A stretch of 13,967 nt of DNA. Source: TWA4 sp051879215. Its GTDB lineage: Bacteria; Bacillota; Clostridia; Lachnospirales; Lachnospiraceae. The notes beneath the pieces were generated by a model. It was not told where the DNA came from, searched no databases, and saw only the letters and a list, made by a program, of their open reading frames with translations. The number at the start of each line of letters is the position of its first letter. Positions within the stretch are counted from its first letter, which is position 1. The translations under genes were made by a program, and so were the position numbers. The stretch is from positions 1-13,967 of the forward strand of contig JBJELP010000090.1 in NCBI GenBank assembly GCA_051879215.1. Direction: 5' to 3'. This document shows, one piece after another, positions 5,731 through 12,970 of the stretch.

Positions 5731-7356
5731 TCACATGGGCAGGAAGCCATGATACAGCTGATCATTGCTTTCCACACAAGCACCGCCTTTTTCAAACCAG
5801 TAATACTGTTTCTGTCCGGCTTCATCTTCCCAGATTTCCGGGCAGTTGTTGTATTGCCAGTCCACAGGTACTTTATGGCAGTTCTGGAGGGAAGCCTTCA
5901 GCATGATCTGATGAAGTTCTTCCTTTTCTTCCTGATTCAGGACACCGGGCCTTGCAGATACAAACAGAGGAGTTCCGCTTTCAGCCACCAGATCCGCCCA
6001 GCGGCGATTCAGGTTCCATGGAATATCTCCTGTAATGCCTGCACAATCTGCATCCATATCGAAAAATGTCTTGTGCTGCGGCAGACGGAATGCCAGTGTG
6101 TTGACACCCATCCACCGGGTTCTTTCCCAGTGGTGTCCACTGGTGTCATCACCGGAACGGGCCATCTGCATCAGACCGGCTCCCAGATGTCCGATGGTAT
6201 TGCAGCCAAGAATCAGTGCATGATATGGCTGAGCGGCTTCATAAATCGCCTGATACAGAATTTTCACGACTTCTGCGCTGGTTTTGCTGCGGTCATAAAA
6301 ATGCCATCCGTTTTCCGTTACAAGGGGATTCATTTCAAATCCCCACCTTCCAAACAGATCATAGGTGGAAAAGTCATGTTTGATCAATGTATATCCCCAT
6401 TCGCAGATCCGCTTAATATCTTCTTTTATGTAAGCCAGGGCACCGGGATGGGTGGGATCCAGACAGCCATTTCTTTCCAGTTTCCACTGCGGCGGAATAG
6501 TGCGGCTTTCATTTTGCAGAAGCCGTATCCAGATACCGGGACGGACTCCCTTTTTTTCCAGTTTCTCTGCCAGCCCTTTCATATCCGGAAATTTTTCATT
6601 GCCGCAGGTCCAGGGACCGCCATTGTATTCATTGAGGCGGTGATGCTCCTGCCAGCCATCATCAATAACCATATACGGTGCATTGTCTGTACCTTTGGTT
6701 ATTTCCAGCAGATAATCCGCATCCTCCAGAATTTGCTTTTCAGAACTGTCTCCATAAGCATAATACCAGTTGTTGCTGCCGTAGACCGGAAAATCCGGAA
6801 GAATCGGGTCATCACACATGATCCGGCAGAATGTTTTCGCTGCCTGAAAAGAATCCTCTGTATCCAATTCCATGGCAGTCAGCCGGGCCAGTTCCAGTTT
6901 TCTGCCCCCAAGTATGACTCCATCTCCTCCGCAGCGAACATCCAGAACCAGAGTGATTCCGGCAGAATCCACCTGCCAGTAACACATGGCTGACGGTCTG
7001 ACTTTCACACCGTATCCCCACTGTTTTTTATCCGTTGACATCAGAAAATACCAGGGCATACAGCGACTTCCGGAGAATCCCTTCCATTCCAGATCCCCGT
7101 ATCCTCTTTCCCATGCATCTCCAAGGATTTTCACTTTTTTCGGCATCGGTTTATTCCATCGGATCCGGATCCATTCCACAGGGGTTTTATCAGCACGCAG
7201 AGAAATTCTTTCCGGTTCACTGTCACAGTCCAGACACACCTGAATATCTCCAATGGTCACTGAATATCCCGGCCCCTCAACCATATACCTGCCGGAATCG
7301 GTTTTTATGGTAATAAAATCAAATTCTCCAAATTCCAAATAATTCCCATTGTTCAT
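5731..7356 (-). CDS. GH36-like alpha-galactosidase (melibiase, clan GH-D), compact form
   Basis: Likely role: hydrolysis of terminal alpha-galactosides such as melibiose or raffinose-type sugars. Seen: 541 residues from ATG 7356. An N-terminal beta-rich region (1-190) precedes a TIM-barrel. Barrel motifs: YMVIDDGWQ (D232-D233), RPGIWIRL, LIKHDFSTYD with the probable nucleophile D328, ILGCNTIGHLGAG, and ARSGDDTSGHHW with the probable acid/base at D403 or D404. Known: GH36 enzymes use a K-x-D nucleophile strand and an R-x-D-D/S acid/base motif. The usual GH36 length is about 700 residues, so this is a short variant. No signal peptide is seen, so it is probably cytoplasmic. The start is chosen by AAGGAG 11 bases upstream; the GTG at 7425 has no ribosome site. 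No sugar transporter or regulator is adjacent. Other GH-D activities (alpha-N-acetylgalactosaminidase, raffinose-synthase-like) remain possible. Confidence 0.82.
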   Translation of the reverse strand: MNNGNYLEFGEFDFITIKTDSGRYMVEGPGYSVTIGDIQVCLDCDSEPERISLRADKTPVEWIRIRWNKPMPKKVKILGDAWERGYGDLEWKGFSGSRCMPWYFLMSTDKKQWGYGVKVRPSAMCYWQVDSAGITLVLDVRCGGDGVILGGRKLELARLTAMELDTEDSFQAAKTFCRIMCDDPILPDFPVYGSNNWYYAYGDSSEKQILEDADYLLEITKGTDNAPYMVIDDGWQEHHRLNEYNGGPWTCGNEKFPDMKGLAEKLEKKGVRPGIWIRLLQNESRTIPPQWKLERNGCLDPTHPGALAYIKEDIKRICEWGYTLIKHDFSTYDLFGRWGFEMNPLVTENGWHFYDRSKTSAEVVKILYQAIYEAAQPYHALILGCNTIGHLGAGLMQMARSGDDTSGHHWERTRWMGVNTLAFRLPQHKTFFDMDADCAGITGDIPWNLNRRWADLVAESGTPLFVSARPGVLNQEEKEELHQIMLKASLQNCHKVPVDWQYNNCPEIWEDEAGQKQYYWFEKGGACVESNDQLYHGFLPM

Positions 7357-7367
7357 TCTGTCGTTCA

Positions 7368-7373
7368 CTCCTT
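7368..7373 (-). promoter_or_regulatory. Ribosome binding site that sets the glycosidase start
   Basis: AAGGAG on the minus strand, 11 bases before ATG 7356. The spacing is slightly long, but it is the only good site. It argues against the upstream GTG at 7425, which would add 23 residues. Confidence 0.6.
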
Positions 7374-7485
7374 CATCACAGGAACCGATTCTGTTTCTTC
7401 TATCATCTATCAGATTGCCTTCCACCGCTTATATGGTCATTATTCCCACAAAAAGAATGGAATTCATTCGTTCCTGTCAATATCT

Positions 7486-7491
7486 ATTATA
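7486..7491 (-). promoter_or_regulatory. Possible -10 element for the glycosidase gene
   Basis: A perfect TATAAT on the minus strand, about 130 bases before the start. No good -35 lies 16-18 bases upstream. A TATTAT (7508-7503) and a lone TTGACA (7480-7475) are also nearby, so the exact promoter is unclear and may need an activator. Confidence 0.3.
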
Positions 7492-7550
7492 TACGAATCC
7501 GGATAATACAAAATGGCACAATGTAACAAAAAAAATACGATAATTATTTA

Positions 7551-8606
7551 TTATTTGTGAAACAGTTCCTTTATAACCTGAGCCACAGTGCTGATTTCAC
7601 GGATTTCACCGATTCTGGAGCCGCAGAAAATCAATCCTTCGTCCAGATTGCCTTCCACCGCATTAATCAGCGCTTTTGTGATACAGTAATGGGCCTTGGC
7701 GGGATTGCATGCCTTCAGGCACTGAAAACAATGGGTGATTTTTTCATTTTTTCCTTCAATGGATCGGATAAATGCATTGCGGATAGCCCTTCCCGGCATT
7801 CCCACAGGACTGTCAATGATCACAACATCTTCTTCCTTTGCATTCACATAAGCCTGTTTGTAGGCATCACTGGCATCGCATTCTTCGGTGGCAACAAAAC
7901 GGCTTGCTGCCTGTACCCCATCTGCCCCCAATTCCAGAACATGCTGCACATCTTCTGCTGTAAAAATGCCGCCGGCAACAAAAACAGGAATGGTTACACC
8001 ATATTTTTCTTCATAATTCTTCTTTGCTTCCAGAATGGAACAGATTTCTGCATCATAATCCAGATCATTATACTTTGCCAGATCCTCTCTGGAAAATCCC
8101 AGATGTCCGCCGGCCTTCGGTCCTTCAATGACCAGAAAATCCGCGGTTCGGTGATATTTTCTGTCCCAGTATTTCAGGATTACTTCTGCCGATTTTCTGC
8201 TGGAAACAATGGGAGCAAGCGCGGTTTCATAACCTTCTGCATAAAGGGGCAGTTCCGTAGGCAGTCCGGCGCCGGAAATGATTGCATCCACACCGGCTTC
8301 ACATGCAGTTTTCACATATGCACCGTAATCTTTGGTGGCAACCATAATGTTCACGCCAACCATACCTTTTCCTTCAGAAATCTCTTTTGCTTTTCGAATC
8401 TGGTCAGGCAGCACTTTCAGATTACAGGCCTCCGGATGTTTATAAAACTCCGGTTCATCATAACCGATCTGTGCTGTGGAAATCACACCCATACCGCCTT
8501 CCTTTGCAACGGCACCTGCCAGACGGCAGCGGCTGACGCCAATTCCCATCCCCCCCTGAATAAGCGGAATCTGCAGCTCTTTTTTTCCCAACATAACTGA
8601 TTTCAT
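7551..8606 (-). CDS. FMN-dependent nitronate monooxygenase / FabK-like protein with C-terminal Cys cluster
   Basis: Seen: 351 residues. The FMN/TIM-barrel start is IPLIQGGMGIGVS (13-25), then GGMGVIS (37-43), VGVNIMVA (83-90), IISGAGLP (109-116), EGPKAGGHLGF with the probable catalytic H168, and FVAGGIFTAEDV with GADGVQAASRF (209-237). A C-terminal segment carries C293-x2-C296-x3-C300-x7-C308, and C328 follows. Known: the family holds both nitronate monooxygenases and the enoyl-ACP reductase FabK. FabK enzymes are about 310-325 residues and, as far as I know, lack this cluster. Context: it follows the fab/acc operon after 240 bases, so an enoyl-ACP reductase role is possible, but the length and cysteines favour a separate subfamily. 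ATG 8606 has AAGGAG 8 bases upstream. Confidence 0.85.
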   Translation of the reverse strand: MKSVMLGKKELQIPLIQGGMGIGVSRCRLAGAVAKEGGMGVISTAQIGYDEPEFYKHPEACNLKVLPDQIRKAKEISEGKGMVGVNIMVATKDYGAYVKTACEAGVDAIISGAGLPTELPLYAEGYETALAPIVSSRKSAEVILKYWDRKYHRTADFLVIEGPKAGGHLGFSREDLAKYNDLDYDAEICSILEAKKNYEEKYGVTIPVFVAGGIFTAEDVQHVLELGADGVQAASRFVATEECDASDAYKQAYVNAKEEDVVIIDSPVGMPGRAIRNAFIRSIEGKNEKITHCFQCLKACNPAKAHYCITKALINAVEGNLDEGLIFCGSRIGEIREISTVAQVIKELFHK

Positions 8607-8700
8607 ATCTCTGTCTCCTTTTCTTGTGAAGAATTTCCTGTTTTAATAGGTTGTACATTGTTTTATATAGTTTTCAATACTATGTTTATATTGTAAAAAA

Positions 8701-8769
8701 TTACCGTAAAACTGCAATTCAGATAAAAACATATCATATGATTCTGTTAAAATTACAATTTTACGGTAA
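8701..8769. promoter_or_regulatory. Paired symmetrical sites upstream of the FabK-like gene
   Basis: The 14-base arms TTACCGTAAAACTG (8701-8714) and CAATTTTACGGTAA (8756-8769) are inverted with one mismatch. Each arm holds its own palindrome, TTAC-C-GTAA on the left and TTTTAC-G-GTAAAA on the right, and a third palindrome, ATCATATGAT (8733-8742), lies near the centre. This looks like a two-site operator or a cruciform in an AT-rich gap (8607-8846) that otherwise holds no gene. No convincing -35/-10 pair was found. Confidence 0.5.
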
Positions 8770-8835
8770 AAATTCTTATTATCTAATGGACGCCTGCAAA
8801 GCTTTGATGCCGCATTCGGTTTGAAGAGCGAACAC

Positions 8836-8863
8836 GATTCCGGTTCCTAATAGATCCGGAATC
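8836..8863. repeat. Inverted repeat spanning the accDA stop codon
   Basis: GATTCCGG (8836-8843) and CCGGAATC (8856-8863) are perfect 8-bp arms around 12 bases that include the TAG stop (8849-8847). No T-run follows on the minus strand, so it is not a classical terminator. It may stabilise the 3' end of the operon mRNA. Confidence 0.45.
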
Positions 8864-10646
8864 GATTATAACGTTTTTCCACCAGCTGTTCAGATGGAAT
8901 CCTGCAATTCTCCTGAAGAAATCCTGCAATTCTGGCATGGAGTTCCTCACAAACCTTATCCATTTCTTCACAGGTATAATGATCCGGTTCAGAAATGATT
9001 GCTTCAATAAATCCATTTTTCATCAGATCATAGGAGGTCAGCTGCATGGATTTTGCCGCTTTTTCTGCCAGAGATGCATCTTTCCACAGAATGGATGCAA
9101 AACCTTCCGGCGAAAGAATGGAATAACTTGCATTTTCCATCATCCAGATTTCATCAGATACTGCCATGGCCAGAGCACCGCCGCTGCCGCCTTCGCCGAT
9201 CAGAATCGACAATACCGGTGTTTTCAATCCGGACATTTCATAAATGCTTTCTGCAATGGCTGCTCCCTGACCGCGTTCTTCTGCTTCCATACCGCAGTAT
9301 GCTCCGGGAGTGTCCACAATACAGATCACGGGACGGTGGAATTTTTCTGCCTGCTTCATCAGACGGATGGCTTTCCGATAGCCTTCCGGCTTCGGCATGC
9401 CGAAGTTTCTGCGAATGTTATCTTTGGTATCATGTCCCTTCATCTGGGCAATAACCGTTACCGGCTGACCGCAGAATCTGGCAATTCCACTGCAGATTGC
9501 TGCATCATCAGCAAAGTTCCTGTCTCCGTGGAATTCAATAAAATCAGTGAAAAGCCTGCTGATATAATCTTCCGCCACAGGACGATCCTTGGCTCTGGCA
9601 AGCTGAACTCTCTCCCAGGGAGTTTTGGCTTTTGCCCGTTCTTTATCAAATGGATGCTTTCTGCTCCTGTCGGTTTCGGATCCGTCAGCAATTGCTTCTT
9701 CACTTCCGCCTTCTTTTTTCAGTACCTTCGGATTCAGACCTGCTGCATGCAGGGACAGAATTTCGCCCAGAACGTTTTTCATATTCTCCCGTTCCACAAT
9801 GGCATCTATAAAACCATGCTCCAGCAGAAATTCGGAACGCTGAAATCCTTTGGGCAGTTTCTGACCAATGGTCTGTTCAATGACTCTGGGGCCTGCAAAT
9901 CCGATCAGAGCACGGGGTTCCGCCAGAATGATATCTCCCAACATGGCAAAACTTGCTGTTACACCGCCGGTTGTGGGATCGGTCAGAACAGAAATATATA
10001 ACAGACCGGCATTGCTGTGACGTTTCAAAGCCGCCGATGTCTTTGCCATCTGCATAAGGGATGTCATACCTTCCTGCATTCTGGCCCCGCCGGAACAGCA
10101 TACAATAATCACCGGAAGTTTTTCAGCCGTTGCACGTTCAATTCCTCTGGTGATCTTTTCACCCACCACCTGTCCCATGCTGGCTGTCAGAAATCTGCAG
10201 TCCATAACCATCAGTACAGTGTCCATGGAATTGATTTTAGCTCTTCCTGTAATAACGGCTTCATCCAGTCCTGTGCTTTCCTGCAGAGAACGGACTCTTC
10301 CCGGATATTCCTTCAGATGGAGAGGGTTTTTCGTGGTCAGTCCGGTATCCCATTCTTCAAAGCTGCCGGGATCTGCCAGCAGTCTCAGACGTTTCTGGGC
10401 ATACATGCGCAGATAATGTCCGCATTTGGGACAGGTATAATGCAGGCCTTTCAGATCCTGGGAAAGAATGGTTTTTTTGCATTTGGGACACTTGGTCATC
10501 AGTCCATCCGGAATTTCCGGACTCACCGGACTCTGACCTTCCGATGACTGTACTGCAGTTTCTTCCGCATCGTGTCCATCATATCGTTCCGTTTCCGCAT
10601 CCGCACTGCGAATCGGATTCTTTTTAAAAATACCACTGATATTCAT
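8847..10646 (-). CDS. accDA: Acetyl-CoA carboxylase carboxyltransferase, fused beta (AccD) and alpha (AccA) subunits
   Basis: Role: transfers the carboxyl group from carboxybiotin on AccB to acetyl-CoA, giving malonyl-CoA. Seen: 599 residues without a stop. The AccD half (about 45-305) has the zinc ribbon C53-x2-C56-x15-C72-x2-C75, then MDCRFLTASMG, CSGGARMQEG (184-193) and TTGGVTASFAMLGD (225-238). A charged linker of about 30 residues (310-340) follows. The AccA half (about 340-595) has WERVQLARAKDRP, FIEFHGDR (369-376), KGHDT, VDTPGAYCGMEAEERGQ and IGEGGSGGALA (483-493). Known: in E. coli these are two polypeptides of about 300 and 320 residues. The N-terminal 45 residues are unconserved and polar. 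Start ATG 10646 lies 8 bases after the accC stop, with AGAAGG inside the end of accC. It is last in the visible acc operon. Confidence 0.95.
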   Translation of the reverse strand: MNISGIFKKNPIRSADAETERYDGHDAEETAVQSSEGQSPVSPEIPDGLMTKCPKCKKTILSQDLKGLHYTCPKCGHYLRMYAQKRLRLLADPGSFEEWDTGLTTKNPLHLKEYPGRVRSLQESTGLDEAVITGRAKINSMDTVLMVMDCRFLTASMGQVVGEKITRGIERATAEKLPVIIVCCSGGARMQEGMTSLMQMAKTSAALKRHSNAGLLYISVLTDPTTGGVTASFAMLGDIILAEPRALIGFAGPRVIEQTIGQKLPKGFQRSEFLLEHGFIDAIVERENMKNVLGEILSLHAAGLNPKVLKKEGGSEEAIADGSETDRSRKHPFDKERAKAKTPWERVQLARAKDRPVAEDYISRLFTDFIEFHGDRNFADDAAICSGIARFCGQPVTVIAQMKGHDTKDNIRRNFGMPKPEGYRKAIRLMKQAEKFHRPVICIVDTPGAYCGMEAEERGQGAAIAESIYEMSGLKTPVLSILIGEGGSGGALAMAVSDEIWMMENASYSILSPEGFASILWKDASLAEKAAKSMQLTSYDLMKNGFIEAIISEPDHYTCEEMDKVCEELHARIAGFLQENCRIPSEQLVEKRYNRFRIY

Positions 10647-10654
10647 CTTCTATG

Positions 10655-12010
10655 TCACCCTTCTTTCAGCTCATCCAGGATTCTTTCCAGCCATCCGTTG
10701 TCCAGATCCCCTTCCTGATAATCCTTTCTTTCCATGATCCGATAGAGAAATTCCAGATTGGTGGTAACACCTTCAATAATCACTTCACCCAATGCGCTGT
10801 GCATTCTCCGGATTGCCTCCTGCCGGTCTTTGCCATGAACAATCAGCTTTACGATCATGGAATCATACCAGGGAGGAATGGAATAGCCGCTGTAAACAGC
10901 ACTGTCAATGCGGACACCGAATCCGCCCGGCAGATACATGTCGGAAATCATACCGGGACAGGGGCGAAATCCTCTGGAAGGATCTTCTGCATTGATTCTG
11001 CATTCAATGGCATGCCCGGTAATCCGGATATCGTCCTGTGCAACAGACAGTTTCTGACCATCTGCAATACGGATCTGTTCCTTCACCAGATCCATGCCGG
11101 TTACCCATTCCGTAACGGGATGTTCCACCTGAATACGGGTGTTCATTTCCATAAAATAAAAGGTTCTGTCTGCGGACAGTAAAAATTCAATGGTTCCGGC
11201 ACTGGTATATCCCGCTGCCTTTGCTGCTTTTACAGCTGCTTCTCCCATACGCTTTCGCAGATCTTCATCCAGAGCAGTGGAAGGTGCTTCTTCAATCACC
11301 TTCTGATGATTTCTCTGAATGGAACAGTCTCTTTCTCCCAGATGGACCACATTTCCATGCTGATCTGCCAGAATCTGAATCTCAATATGTTTGGGTTTTT
11401 CAATAAAATGCTCCAGATACATATGATCATCACCAAATGCCTGTGCAGACTCTTTCTGCGCGGTAAGGAACTGCTGTCTTAATTCTTCCTTTGAATAAGC
11501 GGTACGCATACCCTTTCCGCCGCCGCCCAGAACAGCTTTCACGATAACAGGATATCCGATTTCTTCTGCCAGTTCCAGAGCACGTTCCACATCGGTAACG
11601 GATTCTTCACTGCCGGGAATGACAGGAATTCCTGCATCGGTCATGGTCTTTCTGGCAATGGCTTTGTTGCCCAGTTTTTCAATTACCTGTGACTCGGGAC
11701 CGATGAAAATGATATGGCATGCTTCACAAAGAGCTGCAAATTTGCTGTTTTCGGAAAGAAAACCAAAACCGGGATGAATGGCATCTGCCCCTGTTACCAT
11801 GGTTGCACTGATGATCTGCTCCATGTTCAGGTAACTGTCTCTGGCGGAAGCGGGTCCGATACAGACTGCTTCATCGGCCAGCTGTGTATGCAGTGCATCT
11901 TTGTCAGCCTCGGAATAAACGGCAACGGTACGGATGCCCATTTCGCGGCAGGTACGAATAATTCTGACCGCAATTTCGCCTCTGTTGGCAATCAATATTT
12001 TCTGAATCAT
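10655..12010 (-). CDS. accC: Acetyl-CoA carboxylase, biotin carboxylase subunit
   Basis: Role: ATP-dependent carboxylation of biotin carried by AccB, the first half-reaction of malonyl-CoA synthesis. Seen: 451 residues, the family length. N-terminal KILIANRGEIAVRIIR (4-19), glycine-rich ATP loop GGGGKGM (162-168), HQKVIEEAP (236-244, K238), metal ligands E276 and E288 (FMEMN), then N290, R292, QVEHP with E296, and R338 in ECRINAEDP. These positions agree with the numbering I know for E. coli BC, so the catalytic set is complete. Start ATG 12010 has GGAG about 10 bases upstream and lies 18 bases after the fabZ stop. The stop is 8 bases from the accDA start, so it is co-transcribed. Confidence 0.97.
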   Translation of the reverse strand: MIQKILIANRGEIAVRIIRTCREMGIRTVAVYSEADKDALHTQLADEAVCIGPASARDSYLNMEQIISATMVTGADAIHPGFGFLSENSKFAALCEACHIIFIGPESQVIEKLGNKAIARKTMTDAGIPVIPGSEESVTDVERALELAEEIGYPVIVKAVLGGGGKGMRTAYSKEELRQQFLTAQKESAQAFGDDHMYLEHFIEKPKHIEIQILADQHGNVVHLGERDCSIQRNHQKVIEEAPSTALDEDLRKRMGEAAVKAAKAAGYTSAGTIEFLLSADRTFYFMEMNTRIQVEHPVTEWVTGMDLVKEQIRIADGQKLSVAQDDIRITGHAIECRINAEDPSRGFRPCPGMISDMYLPGGFGVRIDSAVYSGYSIPPWYDSMIVKLIVHGKDRQEAIRRMHSALGEVIIEGVTTNLEFLYRIMERKDYQEGDLDNGWLERILDELKEG

Positions 12011-12028
12011 AGCATTTTATCTCCAACA

Positions 12029-12454
12029 TTATCCGACCATAAAGGTCAGTTCAGCCTTCACAACAACTTTTCCATCCACACTGGCAACGGCTTCTCCCAC
12101 ACCCATGGGGCCTTTGGAACGGATGATCCGGGTTTCCAGACGAATCTTGTCACCGGGAACAACTTTTCCGGTGAAACGGCATTTATTGATACCGCCAAAA
12201 TAAGCAATCTTTCCTTTATTTTCTTCAAGAGACAGGATGGCAACGGCACCCACCTGGGCCAGCGCTTCAATGGTCAGGACACCGGGCATAACCGGCTCCT
12301 GCGGAAAATGACCTCTGAAGAAATCTTCACGGAATGTCACGCATTTATAGCCTACTGCACTGACACCGGGTTCCAGTTCTTCAATGCTGTCAATCAGCAG
12401 AAATGGATGACGGTGGGGCAGAATTTCTTCTATTTCCTTAATACCTAACTTCAT
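12029..12454 (-). CDS. fabZ: 3-hydroxyacyl-[ACP] dehydratase FabZ
   Basis: Role: dehydrates beta-hydroxyacyl-ACP to trans-2-enoyl-ACP in the elongation cycle. Seen: 141 residues, hot-dog fold. ILPHRHPFLLID (11-22), then RGHFPQEPVMPGVLTIEALAQVG with the catalytic pair H49 and E63, the same numbers I recall for the Pseudomonas aeruginosa enzyme. The C-terminal half contains GINKCRFTGKVVPGD, typical of FabZ rather than FabA. Start ATG 12454 is set by AGAGGA 7 bases upstream; the frame runs open to 12568, but the extra 38 residues do not resemble FabZ. It lies between accB and accC, a usual order in Clostridia. Confidence 0.96.
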   Translation of the reverse strand: MKLGIKEIEEILPHRHPFLLIDSIEELEPGVSAVGYKCVTFREDFFRGHFPQEPVMPGVLTIEALAQVGAVAILSLEENKGKIAYFGGINKCRFTGKVVPGDKIRLETRIIRSKGPMGVGEAVASVDGKVVVKAELTFMVG

Positions 12455-12485
12455 ATGATAATCCTCTGCTTTCCTCATGGTATGT

Positions 12486-12530
12486 TCCGCACAGCAATCC
12501 GGTAATGCCGTTTTCTGTGACTGTGCCGGA
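12486..12530 (-). promoter_or_regulatory. Hairpin in the 79-base accB-fabZ gap
   Basis: TCCG-CACAG (12486-12494) pairs with CTGTG-CGGA (12521-12530, one bulged base). An inner CGG-TAATG-CCG (12500-12510) stem fills part of the loop. No T-run follows. It sits in the only sizeable gap of the visible operon, so it may tune mRNA stability or translation of fabZ. Confidence 0.35.
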
Positions 12531-12533
12531 CAA

Positions 12534-12968
12534 TTATCTGATAACAAAAAGTGTCTGTCCGTATTCAACGGTCTGCTTGTCTTTTACTTTGATTTCCGCA
12601 ACAACACCATCTGTTTCGCTTTCAATTTCATTCATCAGTTTCATTGCTTCCACGATACAGAGAGTCTGACCTTTTTTTACCTGGTCTCCCACTTTTACAT
12701 AGGGCTCTCCGTTTTCTTCCGGAGCAGCATAGAAGGTTCCCACCAGAGGGGATTTTATTTCAGTTCCCTCCACAGCCGGTTCTGAAGCTGCTGTTTCTTC
12801 CTGTTTTACGGAAGGAGAAACGGTTCTGCTCACGATTCCTTCTGCCGGTTCCTGTTTTTCCACCGGAAAGTCCATGGAAATGTGCATATCCCCTTCAGAA
12901 AACTGGAAGCTGGATACACCCAGTTTTGATACTTCTTTTACCATTGCAACAATTTCATCGTACTGCAT
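12534..12968 (-). CDS. accB: Acetyl-CoA carboxylase biotin carboxyl carrier protein
   Basis: Role: carries biotin between the biotin carboxylase (AccC) and the carboxyltransferase (AccDA). Seen: 144 residues. The N-terminal helical part (1-33) contains DEIVAMVKEVSKLGVSSFQF. A Pro/Glu/Ser-rich flexible linker follows (about 35-68). The C-terminal biotinyl domain (70-144) starts IKSPLVGTFYAAP and carries the biotin motif EAMKLMNE with target K110, ending VEYGQTLFVIR. The length and layout are ordinary for BCCP. Start ATG 12968 lies 2 bases after the fabF TAA, with its AGGA inside the last fabF codons, so coupling to fabF translation is likely. Confidence 0.97.
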   Translation of the reverse strand: MQYDEIVAMVKEVSKLGVSSFQFSEGDMHISMDFPVEKQEPAEGIVSRTVSPSVKQEETAASEPAVEGTEIKSPLVGTFYAAPEENGEPYVKVGDQVKKGQTLCIVEAMKLMNEIESETDGVVAEIKVKDKQTVEYGQTLFVIR

Positions 12969-12970
12969 GA

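Noticed and set aside
5749..6993. Plus-strand ORF of about 414 codons opposite the glycosidase gene
   Set aside because: The start region lacks a ribosome site and the translation shows no known fold; an antisense open frame caused by codon bias of the real gene.
7515..7550. Terminator after the FabK-like gene (AT-rich stem followed by eight T)
   Set aside because: The possible stem is about five A-T pairs only, too weak for an intrinsic terminator despite the T-run.
7557..8600. Long plus-strand ORF (about 347 codons) exactly opposite the FabK-like gene
   Set aside because: No ribosome site, no recognisable domain, and a biased Cys/Phe/His-rich composition typical of an antisense shadow; the minus-strand gene explains the region.
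8937..10001. Plus-strand ORF of about 354 codons opposite accDA
   Set aside because: Shadow of a highly conserved minus-strand gene; low-complexity Phe/Cys/His composition and no initiation signals.
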